The notes under the pieces were generated by a model. It had not been told where the DNA came from. It saw nothing but the letters and a program-made list of their open reading frames with translations, and searched no databases. Shown here piece by piece: positions 17,347 through 25,458 of a DNA stretch of 55,284 bases. Position numbers and translations under genes: made by a program. The stretch's first letter is position 1, and each line of letters begins with the position of its first letter. Source of the stretch: Chitinophagaceae bacterium (GTDB lineage Bacteria > Bacteroidota > Bacteroidia > Chitinophagales > Chitinophagaceae); contig JAICXX010000019.1 of assembly GCA_025934485.1 (NCBI GenBank), forward strand, positions 1-55,284, read 5' to 3'.

Positions 17347-18828
17347 TCATTTTGCCAGTTGCTTATAAATAAATGCCAGATCGAGATGCTGCCGCAGCTG
17401 TTCCGCCAGCTTGTCGTATTGTCGTTCTTTAAAGGCCCGGTAATCGGGCAGCGGTGTATGGGTGATGCCTGCCTGACGGAGAAGGTCTTCCATCACCTTT
17501 CGGTTGTCGAGGATACCATGCAGATAGGTGCCCCAGCATTTGGCGGAAAGACGGTAGCCATCCGTTTTGTCCGCGGGATGTTGCGGATGGTTGAGCGGAT
17601 GTTCTTCCTTGTTCCCCGTTTCGGTGTGCCCCATATGGATCTCATAGCCTTCGACGAGAGGGCCATTGGCGGACCCATACCGCATCCGCCGCCGCAAGGT
17701 CTTTTTTTCTTTCGACAATACGGTGTGCACCGGTAGCAATCCCAGTCCATCGGTCGTCCGCGGCTCGCCTTCCACTCCATAGGGATCGGCTATCGTGAGC
17801 CCCATCATTTGGTAGCCGCCGCAGATGCCTACGACGACCACCCCGGCGGCCTCCGCTGCCAGGATCACCCGGTCCAGCCCACGTTCGCGGATATACAACA
17901 GATCCCCGATGGTATTCTTGCTGCCCGGCAGGATGATGATCGCCGCCTGCCGCAGCTCGGCCGGATCATCGGTATAATACACATGCAGGCCGGATCGTTC
18001 CAGCGCGGCAAAATCGGTAAAGTTCGACAGATGCGGAAGATGGACCACGGCGATGTTGTCAGCCCCCGGCCTGTGTTCCCGGGGACGCTGGCGCAAGGCC
18101 ACAGAGTCCTCTTCTTCGATATGGATATCCCGGAAGAAGGGCAGCACACCGGTCACCGGCACGCCCGTGAGCGATTCCAGCTGCTCTTTTCCCTTTTCGA
18201 ACAACCGCGCATCGCCGCGGAATTTGTTGATGATCACCCCGCGGATCAGCGCCTTCTCTTCCGGCGGCAACAAGGCCAGCGTGCCATAGACACTGGCAAA
18301 GACCCCGCCGCGATCGATATCCGCGATGAGATAGACATCGGCTTGCGCATGAAGCGCCATCCGCATGTTAGTGATATCCCGTTTCTTGAGATTCAGCTCC
18401 GCGATGCTGCCCGCCCCTTCGAGCACCACGGGGTTATATTGTTTGGCAAGCCGGTCGTAGGCGCATTTGACCTCTTCCCACAAAGCCGCCTTGTCTTTGC
18501 CCATGAAATATTCATAGGCGCTTTGGTTGCCCGCGGGTTTGCCATTAAGCACCAACTGCGAATGCATATCGCCGGTAGGCTTCAGCAGCACGGGGTTCAT
18601 ATCGCTGTTACAGAGTATGCCCGCTGCTTCGGCCTGCACCGCCTGCGCTCTGCCTATCTCCAGTCCCTCCGGCGTCACATAGCTGTTGAGACTCATATTC
18701 TGCGCTTTGAAGGGGGCAGGATGATACCCATCTTGTCGCAGGATGCGGCAAAAGCCGGTGGTGATCATGCTCTTGCCGACATCGGAAGCCGTCCCGGCAA
18801 ACATCAGCGGGCGGGGAAAACGGTGCAT
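17347..18828 (-). CDS. cobQ: Cobyric acid synthase
   Basis: A 493-residue glutamine-dependent amidotransferase that amidates four side chains of adenosylcobyrinic a,c-diamide. The N-terminal ATPase has the P-loop-like GTASDVGKSMITTG (about 12-25), and the QNMSLNSYVTPEGLEIGRAQ region is characteristic. The class I glutaminase domain has the nucleophile Cys in VGICGGYQMMG and a catalytic His in the YLHGILDN segment. Its start codon lies inside the end of the threonine kinase gene (25-bp overlap). Confidence 0.95.
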   Translation of the reverse strand: MHRFPRPLMFAGTASDVGKSMITTGFCRILRQDGYHPAPFKAQNMSLNSYVTPEGLEIGRAQAVQAEAAGILCNSDMNPVLLKPTGDMHSQLVLNGKPAGNQSAYEYFMGKDKAALWEEVKCAYDRLAKQYNPVVLEGAGSIAELNLKKRDITNMRMALHAQADVYLIADIDRGGVFASVYGTLALLPPEEKALIRGVIINKFRGDARLFEKGKEQLESLTGVPVTGVLPFFRDIHIEEEDSVALRQRPREHRPGADNIAVVHLPHLSNFTDFAALERSGLHVYYTDDPAELRQAAIIILPGSKNTIGDLLYIRERGLDRVILAAEAAGVVVVGICGGYQMMGLTIADPYGVEGEPRTTDGLGLLPVHTVLSKEKKTLRRRMRYGSANGPLVEGYEIHMGHTETGNKEEHPLNHPQHPADKTDGYRLSAKCWGTYLHGILDNRKVMEDLLRQAGITHTPLPDYRAFKERQYDKLAEQLRQHLDLAFIYKQLAK

Positions 18829-19676
18829 AGGGTTTGATGATAGGGTGAATTATAATGTTCGAGGTATACCTCGCGGCTTTTGGCGAGCGCTTCCACGCGC
18901 GGCAGCAGTTCGGCCGCCCTGTCCGGCGTCGTCAACACACCGGCGACGGTGCCGCTATGGGCCACCATGAGTCCCGCATGGTTCTCCTCCGCCAGCCTGT
19001 ACAGCTCGGCAAAACCAGGCAGGGGAAGCAATTGCTGATTGTATTCGGCGCTGTAGGTGATGGCGTCGAACAGCTGCCCGTAATCCGCATCCGCCGCGGC
19101 TCGGATCAGCCGTCGCAACAGCCAGGAAAAGAATCGTCCTGCCCCGGGATCCCAGTTGTCCGGCATCGCCAGCGTATCTATACTCGTCCCGGGCGCGGCG
19201 TCGAAATAGAGCAGCGTCACCGGCGGCAGATCGATGGTGGCGCCGCGGCAGCCGGTATGTTGGTAAAAAACGGGGATATCGTCACACAGGCACGGGTCCG
19301 TGGGCTCTACTTGCGCCGCGATCCGGTACAAGTCGTCGGGGCTTAGCTCCGTTTTTAAAAAGGCGTTTGCCACGCATAGCACGCTGAGGATATCGGTAGA
19401 GCTGGAGGACAGTCCCTTGCCCCACGGAATATTCGACCGCAGTTCGATACGTACTTCCATGGGCAGGTGCAGACCCACCTGGCGCTCCAGCAGGTTCAGA
19501 GCGGCCCGTGCCTTAGGGGGGAGGTTTACCGGATCGCCCGCGGCGCCGCTTTGTAGGACGGCCTCCGAATACCAGCGGCGCGAAGGCAGCCCGCCAACTA
19601 AAAAAGCCGATGCGTCGGGCAGCACCCCCTGCATCAGCTCTCCTATTCTCGAATATATTTTAGCAGAATACTCCAT
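18804..19676 (-). CDS. pduX: GHMP kinase, probable L-threonine kinase (PduX type)
   Basis: A 290-residue GHMP kinase. The N-terminal MEYSAKIYSRIGELMQGVLP corresponds to the GELVQG start of PduX, and the ATP loop is IPWGKGLSSSSTD (about 109-121). PduX phosphorylates L-threonine to the substrate of the CobD decarboxylase, matching the next-but-one gene. An in-frame ATG at 19691 is possible, but it lies inside a hairpin, so 19676 is preferred. First gene of a six-gene operon. Confidence 0.85.
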   Translation of the reverse strand: MEYSAKIYSRIGELMQGVLPDASAFLVGGLPSRRWYSEAVLQSGAAGDPVNLPPKARAALNLLERQVGLHLPMEVRIELRSNIPWGKGLSSSSTDILSVLCVANAFLKTELSPDDLYRIAAQVEPTDPCLCDDIPVFYQHTGCRGATIDLPPVTLLYFDAAPGTSIDTLAMPDNWDPGAGRFFSWLLRRLIRAAADADYGQLFDAITYSAEYNQQLLPLPGFAELYRLAEENHAGLMVAHSGTVAGVLTTPDRAAELLPRVEALAKSREVYLEHYNSPYHQTLCTVFPAR

Positions 19677-19684
19677 GGATTGGC

Positions 19685-19709
19685 ACTGCAAACATAGGTG
19701 ATTTGCAGT
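19685..19709 (-). promoter_or_regulatory. Leader hairpin before the cobalamin operon
   Basis: A perfect 8-bp inverted repeat, ACTGCAAA at 19685-19692 and TTTGCAGT at 19702-19709 with a 9-nt loop. It ends 8 nt before the chosen start codon and lies in the predicted leader. No cobalamin riboswitch signature was recognised, so a translational effect is only a suggestion. Confidence 0.4.
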
Positions 19710-19748
19710 TATGCTCCTTCAGGCCGCCATAGCTCCGCACCGCAGCAC

Positions 19749-19756
19749 CAAAGTTA
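19749..19756 (-). promoter_or_regulatory. -7 box of the cobalamin operon (TAACTTTG)
   Basis: A perfect TAnnTTTG on the minus strand, 72 nt upstream of the pduX ATG at 19676. It predicts a leader of about 70 nt that contains the 8-bp hairpin. Confidence 0.45.
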
Positions 19757-19775
19757 AAACAAGCGATGGGTGAAA

Positions 19776-20483
19776 CTACTTATAATCAGCAATCTCGATA
19801 AGCCTTTTCACATCGACCACTACGATCTTCCGCCCCTTTGTCTGGATCGCACCTTCGTCCTTTAACTGCGAAAGGCTCCTCACCACATTCTCCCGGGCCG
19901 TACCGACCAGGCTCGCAAGGTCTTCCCGGGAAAGATCGATCACCACTGGTATGCCCGGCTGGAAATTCACTTTATATTTCTCGCGGAGAACGATCAGCTG
20001 CAAAGCCAGCCGCTCCCGTACAGTGCGCTGTGCAAACAAGGCCAGCCCATTTACAAAAACGGTGAATTCATGGCTAAGCGTTTTCAATAACCTGCCGCTC
20101 AGCATAGTCGACCGCTCCAAAACCCCCATGAAATCTTCCTTGGGAATAAACCCGATCTCGCTTTCCTCCAAAGTCGAAGCGGAATCCGGGAACCGTTCCC
20201 GCGACAAGACCGCATGATAACCCAGCAACTCGCCCGTATTAGCGATGTAGATGATCTGCTCGCCCTTTCCTTCGACGGCCTTGTATTTTTTTACCTTCCC
20301 ACTGATGATATAAAATATCCCCGAAGGCGGGCCGCCTTCCTTAAAAATGATCTCACCTTTGCGATAGGTCTGTACAATCTGATTGGCGGTCAGCCCATCG
20401 AGATCTTCCGCCGGCAGGTCCCTGAGAACACTCTGGCTCCTGAAATCCCATTTATCGATTGGAAAAAGTCCGCTAATACTCAT
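19776..20483 (-). CDS. Crp/Fnr-family transcriptional regulator
   Basis: A 235-residue regulator with an N-terminal cyclic-nucleotide-binding-like beta-roll (about 25-140; IFKEGGPPSGIFYIISGKVKKY, GELLGYHAVLS) and a C-terminal winged helix (about 155-230) with recognition helix LSREDLASLVGTARENVVRSLSQLK. There is no N-terminal Cys cluster, so it is not a classical Fe-S FNR; whether it binds a nucleotide is unclear. A palindrome in the upstream gap lies about 41 bp before its own predicted start, suggesting autoregulation. Confidence 0.9.
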   Translation of the reverse strand: MSISGLFPIDKWDFRSQSVLRDLPAEDLDGLTANQIVQTYRKGEIIFKEGGPPSGIFYIISGKVKKYKAVEGKGEQIIYIANTGELLGYHAVLSRERFPDSASTLEESEIGFIPKEDFMGVLERSTMLSGRLLKTLSHEFTVFVNGLALFAQRTVRERLALQLIVLREKYKVNFQPGIPVVIDLSREDLASLVGTARENVVRSLSQLKDEGAIQTKGRKIVVVDVKRLIEIADYK

Positions 20484-20491
20484 AGATATTT

Positions 20492-20499
20492 CGAAGTTA
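20492..20499 (-). promoter_or_regulatory. -7-like box of the Crp/Fnr gene (TAACTTCG)
   Basis: TAACTTCG differs from TAnnTTTG at one base and ends 8 nt before the ATG at 20483. The palindrome at 20519-20538 would be centred near -41. Confidence 0.35.
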
Positions 20500-20518
20500 G
20501 GCCATTAAAAATGATAAA

Positions 20519-20538
20519 TGTCACTTTTTTTAGTGACA
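20519..20538. promoter_or_regulatory. Probable Crp/Fnr-type operator
   Basis: A perfect 7-bp inverted repeat with a 6-bp spacer, TGTCACT-N6-AGTGACA, total 20 bp, in the gap between the divergent regulator and methyltransferase genes. The symmetry and spacing are those of Crp/Fnr half-sites (TGTGA-N6-TCACA in E. coli). Its centre lies about 41 bp from the predicted regulator start and about 53 bp from the methyltransferase start, so it could act on both. Confidence 0.6.
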
Positions 20539-20546
20539 AAAATGCA

Positions 20547-20577
20547 TTGCAGGCTCCTTACCGCCGGAATACATTTG
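20547..20577 (+). promoter_or_regulatory. Consensus Bacteroidota promoter of the methyltransferase gene
   Basis: TTG at 20547-20549, a 20-bp spacer and a perfect TACATTTG at 20570-20577 form the best promoter match in the window. The ATG at 20582 follows after 4 nt, so the mRNA is probably leaderless. Confidence 0.65.
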
Positions 20578-20581
20578 TGCG

Positions 20582-21163
20582 ATGAGAGACCATTGGTTCA
20601 GCACCGACACCCAATTGACCCTTCTGTATCCGAAGCCGATCCAATCGCTGGCGCGCCTGCATTGGACACCCTTGCACATAGCAAAACTGGCGAGCGGGTT
20701 CCTTGCTTCTCATTATGGTGCCAGGGTTTTGGATATCGGCAGCGGAGTGGGAAAATTCTGTGTGGCGGGAGCGCACTTTCAACGCGGGGTGCAATTCTTC
20801 GGCATCGAACAGCGAAAGCACCTGGTCCGCCATGCGGAGACGGCCAGTTCCCTGCTTGCCCTGCCCAATGTTCACTTTATACATGGCAATCTCACCGAGC
20901 TTGACTTCGCGCAGTTCGACAATTTCTATTTCTTCAATTCATTTTACGAAAATATCAATGATACTGTGAAGATCGATGACGACATACCGTGTACACCGCA
21001 GCTATACAAATTCTATAACCGTACCCTGTACAGGAAATTTGACGGGATGCCCGCCGGCACGAGGGTAGCCACCTATCATGTCCTGGAGAGAATGCCTCCG
21101 GGTTATTGTGTAGTAGAAGATTACATCGATATATTCCTGAAATTCTGGGTGAAGATCAAATAA
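20582..21163 (+). CDS. SAM-dependent methyltransferase
   Basis: A 193-residue class I methyltransferase. Motif I is ARVLDIGSGVGKF (about 44-56) with the acidic residue at the end of strand 2 in FFGIEQRKHL; a DNFYFFNSFYEN stretch occupies the motif IV position. The fold resembles Dot1-like/histone-methyltransferase-related small methyltransferases, but the substrate is unknown. It lies 11 nt upstream of a SulP transporter gene and is probably co-transcribed, under a promoter next to the Crp-type operator. Confidence 0.8.
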   Translation: MRDHWFSTDTQLTLLYPKPIQSLARLHWTPLHIAKLASGFLASHYGARVLDIGSGVGKFCVAGAHFQRGVQFFGIEQRKHLVRHAETASSLLALPNVHFIHGNLTELDFAQFDNFYFFNSFYENINDTVKIDDDIPCTPQLYKFYNRTLYRKFDGMPAGTRVATYHVLERMPPGYCVVEDYIDIFLKFWVKIK

Positions 21164-21174
21164 CTGCAACCAAT

Positions 21175-22866
21175 ATGCGCTTCAGGCCTAAACTAGTGGA
21201 TACGCTAAGCTCCTATAGCAGGGCCCAGTTCACCCGGGACCTGCTGGCGGGTTTGATCGTCGGTATCGTGGCCCTGCCCCTGGCCATCGCTTTCGGTATA
21301 GCCTCGGGGGTTTCACCGGAAAAGGGTTTGTTCACCGCCGTTATTGGCGGATTTATCATTTCCGCGCTCGGCGGCAGCCGGGTCCAGATCGGTGGCCCCA
21401 CCGGCGCTTTCATCGTTATCGTCTATGGTATTGTGCAACAATACGGCCTCACCGGGCTCATTGTCGCCACTTTTATTGCGGGGATCATGCTCATCCTCAT
21501 GGGTATTGCCGGTCTGGGCACGGTCATTCAATTCATTCCGCACCCGCTGATCGTCGGCTTTACCAGCGGCATCGCCCTCGTGATCTTTTCGGCGCAGGTA
21601 AAGGACTTTCTCGGTCTGAACATGGCGACGATGCCTGCCGATTTCCTCGACAAATGGTTATCCTTCGGCGGGCATTTCCACACCCTGAATCCCTATGCAC
21701 TGACGATCGCCCTGGTGACGGTGTTGATCACCCTTCTCTGGCCGAGAATCACGCATAAGGTCCCGGGATCGTTGGTGGCCATTCTCCTTTCGACCGCCGC
21801 GGTGCAGCTGTTCCATTTGCCGGTGGAGACCATCGGCAGCCGGTTTGGCCGGATCTCTTCCAGTTTTCCTTCACCTTCGATCCCACACCTCGACCTGGCG
21901 ACGATCCGGCACATGATCCAACCGGCGTTTACGATCGCGTTGCTTGGCGGGATCGAATCCCTGCTTTCAGCCGTGGTGGCCGATGGAATGATGGGGGGCA
22001 GTCACCGGTCAAACACCGAGCTCATCGCCCAGGGAGTGGCCAATATTTGCTCGTCGGTGTTCGGTTGCATCCCCGCCACCGGCGCCATCGCCAGGACCGC
22101 TACCAATATCCGCAACGGTGGGCGGACGCCGGTTGCCGGCATTACGCACGCCTTCGTTCTGCTGCTGATCATGCTCTTCGTAGGCCGTTGGGCCGCGTTA
22201 ATCCCCATGGCTAACCTGGCGGGTATCTTGGTGGTTGTCGCCTACAATATGAGCGAATGGGAAAATTTTGTTGCCATCCTCAAGGGTCCCTGGAATGACA
22301 GGGTCGTCCTGCTAGTCACCTTCCTGCTCACTGTGCTGGTCGATCTCACCGTTGCCATCGAGATCGGAATAGTCCTCGCCGCATTCCTGTTTATCCGTCA
22401 AATAGCCCGCGCCAGCGGCGTCAGCACCTGGAGCATAAGTTCCGAGGAAAGTACCCGCACGGAGGAGGAACGACGCCCGGGCGAAGAATATACAAGCACC
22501 CTCGCCGAAGCCCTGCCCCTCCCCAAACACGCGGAAGTCTTTGAGATCACCGGCCCCCTCTTCTTCGGTGCAGCCTACAAGTTCAAAGACGCCCTCAAGC
22601 AAGTCGAAAAAGCGCCCAAGGTGCTGATCATCCGCATGCGTCATGTTCCGGTGATCGATGCCACCGGCATCCGGGCGCTAAAAGAAGTTCACAAGGATTT
22701 CAGCCACCGGGGCACCAAACTCATTTTGTCAGAGGTCACCAATCCCGATGTCCTGGCCGCCCTGAAGGACGCCCGCCTCCTCTTTGCCATAGGCAAGGCC
22801 AACGTAACCACCACCTTCGACGCTGCCGTAAAAAGATGCGACGAGATACTCACACGACTATTTTAG
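21175..22866 (+). CDS. SulP-family anion transporter with STAS domain
   Basis: A 563-residue inner-membrane transporter with about 11-14 membrane segments. The N-terminal FTRDLLAGLIVGIVALPLAIAFGIASGV and the GATGAIARTATNIRNGGRTPVAGI-like block (PATGAIARTATNIRNGG) are SulP hallmarks. A cytoplasmic STAS domain lies at the C-terminus (about 455-560; PLFFGAAYKFKDAL, VIDATGIRALKEV). Substrates in the family include sulfate, bicarbonate and C4-dicarboxylates; none can be chosen here. The ATG at 21175 removes a run-on from the preceding gene. Confidence 0.93.
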   Translation: MRFRPKLVDTLSSYSRAQFTRDLLAGLIVGIVALPLAIAFGIASGVSPEKGLFTAVIGGFIISALGGSRVQIGGPTGAFIVIVYGIVQQYGLTGLIVATFIAGIMLILMGIAGLGTVIQFIPHPLIVGFTSGIALVIFSAQVKDFLGLNMATMPADFLDKWLSFGGHFHTLNPYALTIALVTVLITLLWPRITHKVPGSLVAILLSTAAVQLFHLPVETIGSRFGRISSSFPSPSIPHLDLATIRHMIQPAFTIALLGGIESLLSAVVADGMMGGSHRSNTELIAQGVANICSSVFGCIPATGAIARTATNIRNGGRTPVAGITHAFVLLLIMLFVGRWAALIPMANLAGILVVVAYNMSEWENFVAILKGPWNDRVVLLVTFLLTVLVDLTVAIEIGIVLAAFLFIRQIARASGVSTWSISSEESTRTEEERRPGEEYTSTLAEALPLPKHAEVFEITGPLFFGAAYKFKDALKQVEKAPKVLIIRMRHVPVIDATGIRALKEVHKDFSHRGTKLILSEVTNPDVLAALKDARLLFAIGKANVTTTFDAAVKRCDEILTRLF

Positions 22867-22937
22867 CGCAGCTATCAGGCCGTAGATCGCAGGTAGCCCC
22901 GTATATACCGGCAAGGATGGGCGTCAGCCGCAACCAG

Positions 22938-23540
22938 CTAGTCAACCGTCACCGCTGCGATGACCTTCTCCATCGCGGTCTCCTTGATGCCCGGCACACT
23001 GAACCCTTCCGCGCGAAAGAACGTAACATCCGTCAAGCCGATAAACCCAAGGATGAACCGCAGATAAGGCTCGATAAAATCATAAGCCTTCATGGGACCT
23101 TCCGAATAAACTCCACCGGACGAAATAGCCACATACACCTTCTTCCCCTCGATCAACCCTTCCGGCCGGCCTTCGGACACCCGGAACGTGACGCCGGAAC
23201 GCACGATATGATCGATCCACGCCTTCAAAACACTGTGGATATTGAAATTGTACATCGGCGCCCCGATCACCAGGATATCGGCCTCCCGGATGGCCCGGAT
23301 CATTTCTTCGGAATGCCGGATCGCCGCCCGATCCTGCTCCGAATGCTTTTCGGCAGGCGTATAAAAAGATGCCAGATGCGACTCCTCCAAATGGGGAAAA
23401 TGCCGCTTTACCAGGTCGATGGTTTCCACCACGGCATCGGGATGCGCCGTCTTCAACTTATCGATAATTACATTAGCCAATCGAATACTGCTGGACGCCG
23501 CCCCTCTGGGGCTCGACGTGATGTTTACTATTTTTTTCAT
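22938..23540 (-). CDS. azoR: FMN-dependent NADH-azoreductase / quinone reductase
   Basis: A 200-residue flavodoxin-fold enzyme. The N-terminal MKKIVNITSSPRGAASSSIRLA binds FMN phosphate, PMYNFNIHSVLKAWIDHIVRSG (about 95-116) is the family core and ISSGGVYSEGP follows. It reduces quinones and azo compounds with NADH and protects against quinone or electrophile stress. It is divergent from an HxlR regulator gene, the classical arrangement for azoreductases controlled by quinone-sensing HxlR proteins. Confidence 0.93.
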   Translation of the reverse strand: MKKIVNITSSPRGAASSSIRLANVIIDKLKTAHPDAVVETIDLVKRHFPHLEESHLASFYTPAEKHSEQDRAAIRHSEEMIRAIREADILVIGAPMYNFNIHSVLKAWIDHIVRSGVTFRVSEGRPEGLIEGKKVYVAISSGGVYSEGPMKAYDFIEPYLRFILGFIGLTDVTFFRAEGFSVPGIKETAMEKVIAAVTVD

Positions 23541-23544
23541 ACCG

Positions 23545-23552
23545 CAAAGCTA
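23545..23552 (-). promoter_or_regulatory. -7 box of azoR (TAGCTTTG)
   Basis: A perfect TAnnTTTG ends 4 nt before the azoR ATG at 23540, predicting a leaderless transcript. The operator repeats begin 8 bp upstream and cover the -33 region. Confidence 0.55.
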
Positions 23553-23560
23553 CCTACCTT

Positions 23561-23614
23561 CGATATCCAAAAGATACCAGTATCCCAAAGGATAGCGGTA
23601 TCCAAAAGGATAGC
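23561..23614. repeat. Three tandem 18-bp operator repeats between azoR and hxlR
   Basis: Three consecutive 18-bp units at 23561-23578, 23579-23596 and 23597-23614. The third reads GGTATCCAAAAGGATAGC, the second AGTATCCCAAAGGATAGC, and the first is the most diverged. Each unit holds its own short inverted repeat (TATCC-N3/4-GGATA). Their place over the azoR promoter and next to the HxlR gene marks them as the probable HxlR binding sites. Confidence 0.7.
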
Positions 23615-23641
23615 GCCCCGCGGACGCGCAAATGAAAAATT

Positions 23642-24052
23642 ATGTCCCCCGAAATAAAAAAACCATCGAATCCCTGCTGGCACCAGGACAGCGCCACCTG
23701 CAACAAGAACCTCGCAGCCGTACGCGACTCACTCTACGTCATCGGCGGCAAATGGAAGATGCCCATCATCATCGCGCTCATAGAGGGCCCGCGGCGTTTC
23801 CGCGAGCTGCAGCGCTCGCTCGAAGGCGTCACCCCCAAAGTGTTGTCGAAAGAATTAAAAGAGTTGGAATTAAATTCCTTTGTCGTCCGCACCGTCTATG
23901 ACACCACACCGGTAACCGTGGAATACCGGCTTACGGAATATAGCCTGACCCTCCGGCCGGTGCTCGACGCCTTGCGCAACTGGGGCGAGCAGCATCGCGA
24001 ACACATCCGCGCCCAGGCGAAGGCGAGCCGTAAGACTACACTCCCCAAATAA
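23642..24052 (+). CDS. HxlR-family transcriptional regulator
   Basis: A 136-residue winged-helix regulator. The core CNKNLAAVRDSLYVIGGKWKMPIIIAL (about 20-46) contains the conserved Cys and GGKWxxxIL segment; RFRELQRSLEGVTPKVLSKELKELE is the recognition region. The N-terminal Cys residues (CWHQDSATCNKN) could sense quinones or electrophiles, as in YodB-type members; this is inferred. The gene is divergent from azoR and overlaps the downstream oxidase by 17 bp tail to tail. Confidence 0.93.
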   Translation: MSPEIKKPSNPCWHQDSATCNKNLAAVRDSLYVIGGKWKMPIIIALIEGPRRFRELQRSLEGVTPKVLSKELKELELNSFVVRTVYDTTPVTVEYRLTEYSLTLRPVLDALRNWGEQHREHIRAQAKASRKTTLPK

Positions 24053-25382
24053 CGCGGTTCAAATACGCATTGCGAAATTTCCCCGTAGGATCATAATGCC
24101 GCAACAGCTCCTGGAACTCTCCCATCCGCGGATACAGCTCCCGCAGCCGTGCATGCGAAATCGTATTGAGCTTGCCCCAATGCGGCCGTGCGCGATACGG
24201 CGCCAACGCTTCCTCGATGAGCGGCAACAACGCATGCACGGCCGGCCATTCGGGCTTCCAGGTGAAATGAATGGTCGTCGAGGCCCGGTGCCCGCACGGA
24301 CTCATCCACAGATCATCAGCCGCAATACACCGAACCTCCGTGATCTGCAGATGCGGCGAAATGCGTTCGTGTAATTTTTCCACCGCCATAATCGCTTCGT
24401 AGGAATGCTCATAGGGGACAAAATATTCCGTCTGCAGCTCCTTGCCGGCGCTGGGCGTAAAACCCATTTTAAAATGCGGCAAGCGCTCATGCCAGGGGCC
24501 GGGCACCCCCATCTGCGGCGTACAGTTCACCGCATCCAGTGCCCTGATGGGATGCAGATCGTGCGTGGCGGCGCGCGCGCCAAAGAATTCCGGCACGGCG
24601 GTAAACCCGTCCGTTCCTCCTACCCTGCTCTTGACCCAGACCTCATTGATATTTTTATTGCGCCAGTCGGTAAACAAACTAACACTATATCCCGCGGACA
24701 TAATGGCGCCAAAATGCTGCTGCAACGCCGCCATGGGCAGGTTCTCAAAGACATATTGACGAACATTGTAAGTGGGCTGTATCGCCAGCTCCAGCCCGGT
24801 GACCACACCGAGCCCGCCCAGATGCACCACCGATCCCAGGAACTGACCGCCGTCCTTGTGCCGCGAAAGATGCACCGTCTCACCCGAAGCCGTCACCAGC
24901 TCCATCCCCATCACGGCGCTGGACAGATTTCCGTTGTGTACTCCCGACCCATGCGTAGCCGTCGCACAGCCCCCCGCGATCGAGATATGCGGCAGCGACG
25001 CCAGGTTATGCAACGCATAGCCATTATCGTTCAGAAATACCGCCAGCTCGCCATACCGCGTCCCCGCCTCCGCCGTCACCGTAGAAGCCGCCTTGTTGAG
25101 CGCAACCGCCTTGTTCAACGACGCCAGACTCAGGAATTCATCCCGCGAATCGGCGATATCATTGAAACAATGTCTCGTTCCCAGGACCTTGAATCGTGGC
25201 TGTTTTCGCACCCAGTCACGAATCTCGTCCCGGGATATCGCCTTGTGCAGGGCCGTGGTGCTATAGGTAATATTGCCTGCCCAATTAGTGATCTTCTCAC
25301 CTTGTGCAAGATCGACGAGCGGAGTGATTGCAGTACCAGCCATCATAACGGAAGATAGTTTTAGAAATGTTCTTTTTTTCAT
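24036..25382 (-). CDS. Exported FAD-linked alditol-oxidase-like oxidoreductase
   Basis: A 448-residue VAO-family flavoprotein. An N-terminal signal MKKRTFLKLSSVMMAGTA has a Tat-like pattern (KRTFLK) followed by a hydrophobic stretch. The FAD domain contains GTRHCFNDIADS, where the His corresponds to the covalent FAD-binding His of alditol/xylitol oxidases, and SIAGGCATATHGSG. The C-terminal region with HWGKLN is the D-arabinono-lactone-oxidase domain. It probably oxidises alditols with oxygen, in the periplasm. The ATG at 25403 is an alternative start that would bury the signal. Confidence 0.87.
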   Translation of the reverse strand: MKKRTFLKLSSVMMAGTAITPLVDLAQGEKITNWAGNITYSTTALHKAISRDEIRDWVRKQPRFKVLGTRHCFNDIADSRDEFLSLASLNKAVALNKAASTVTAEAGTRYGELAVFLNDNGYALHNLASLPHISIAGGCATATHGSGVHNGNLSSAVMGMELVTASGETVHLSRHKDGGQFLGSVVHLGGLGVVTGLELAIQPTYNVRQYVFENLPMAALQQHFGAIMSAGYSVSLFTDWRNKNINEVWVKSRVGGTDGFTAVPEFFGARAATHDLHPIRALDAVNCTPQMGVPGPWHERLPHFKMGFTPSAGKELQTEYFVPYEHSYEAIMAVEKLHERISPHLQITEVRCIAADDLWMSPCGHRASTTIHFTWKPEWPAVHALLPLIEEALAPYRARPHWGKLNTISHARLRELYPRMGEFQELLRHYDPTGKFRNAYLNRVIWGV

Positions 25383-25458
25383 ATGGCGTCGTTGGGCTTC
25401 CAAGTTAAGGATTTATTGTGTATCTTAACAGAGCTAGCCATGCCGCCGGCACAGAGGT

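Noticed and set aside
19677-19775. Cobalamin riboswitch before the cobalamin operon
   Set aside because: No B12-box or long structured leader was recognised; only a single 8-bp hairpin is visible.
23561-23614. Short tandem repeats as a CRISPR remnant
   Set aside because: The units abut with no spacers, are palindromic and lie between a regulator and its target gene.
24405-25358. Long plus-strand open frame antisense to the alditol-oxidase-like gene
   Set aside because: It is rich in Arg, His and Gln with no family pattern, and the minus frame has clear motifs; it is a high-GC shadow.
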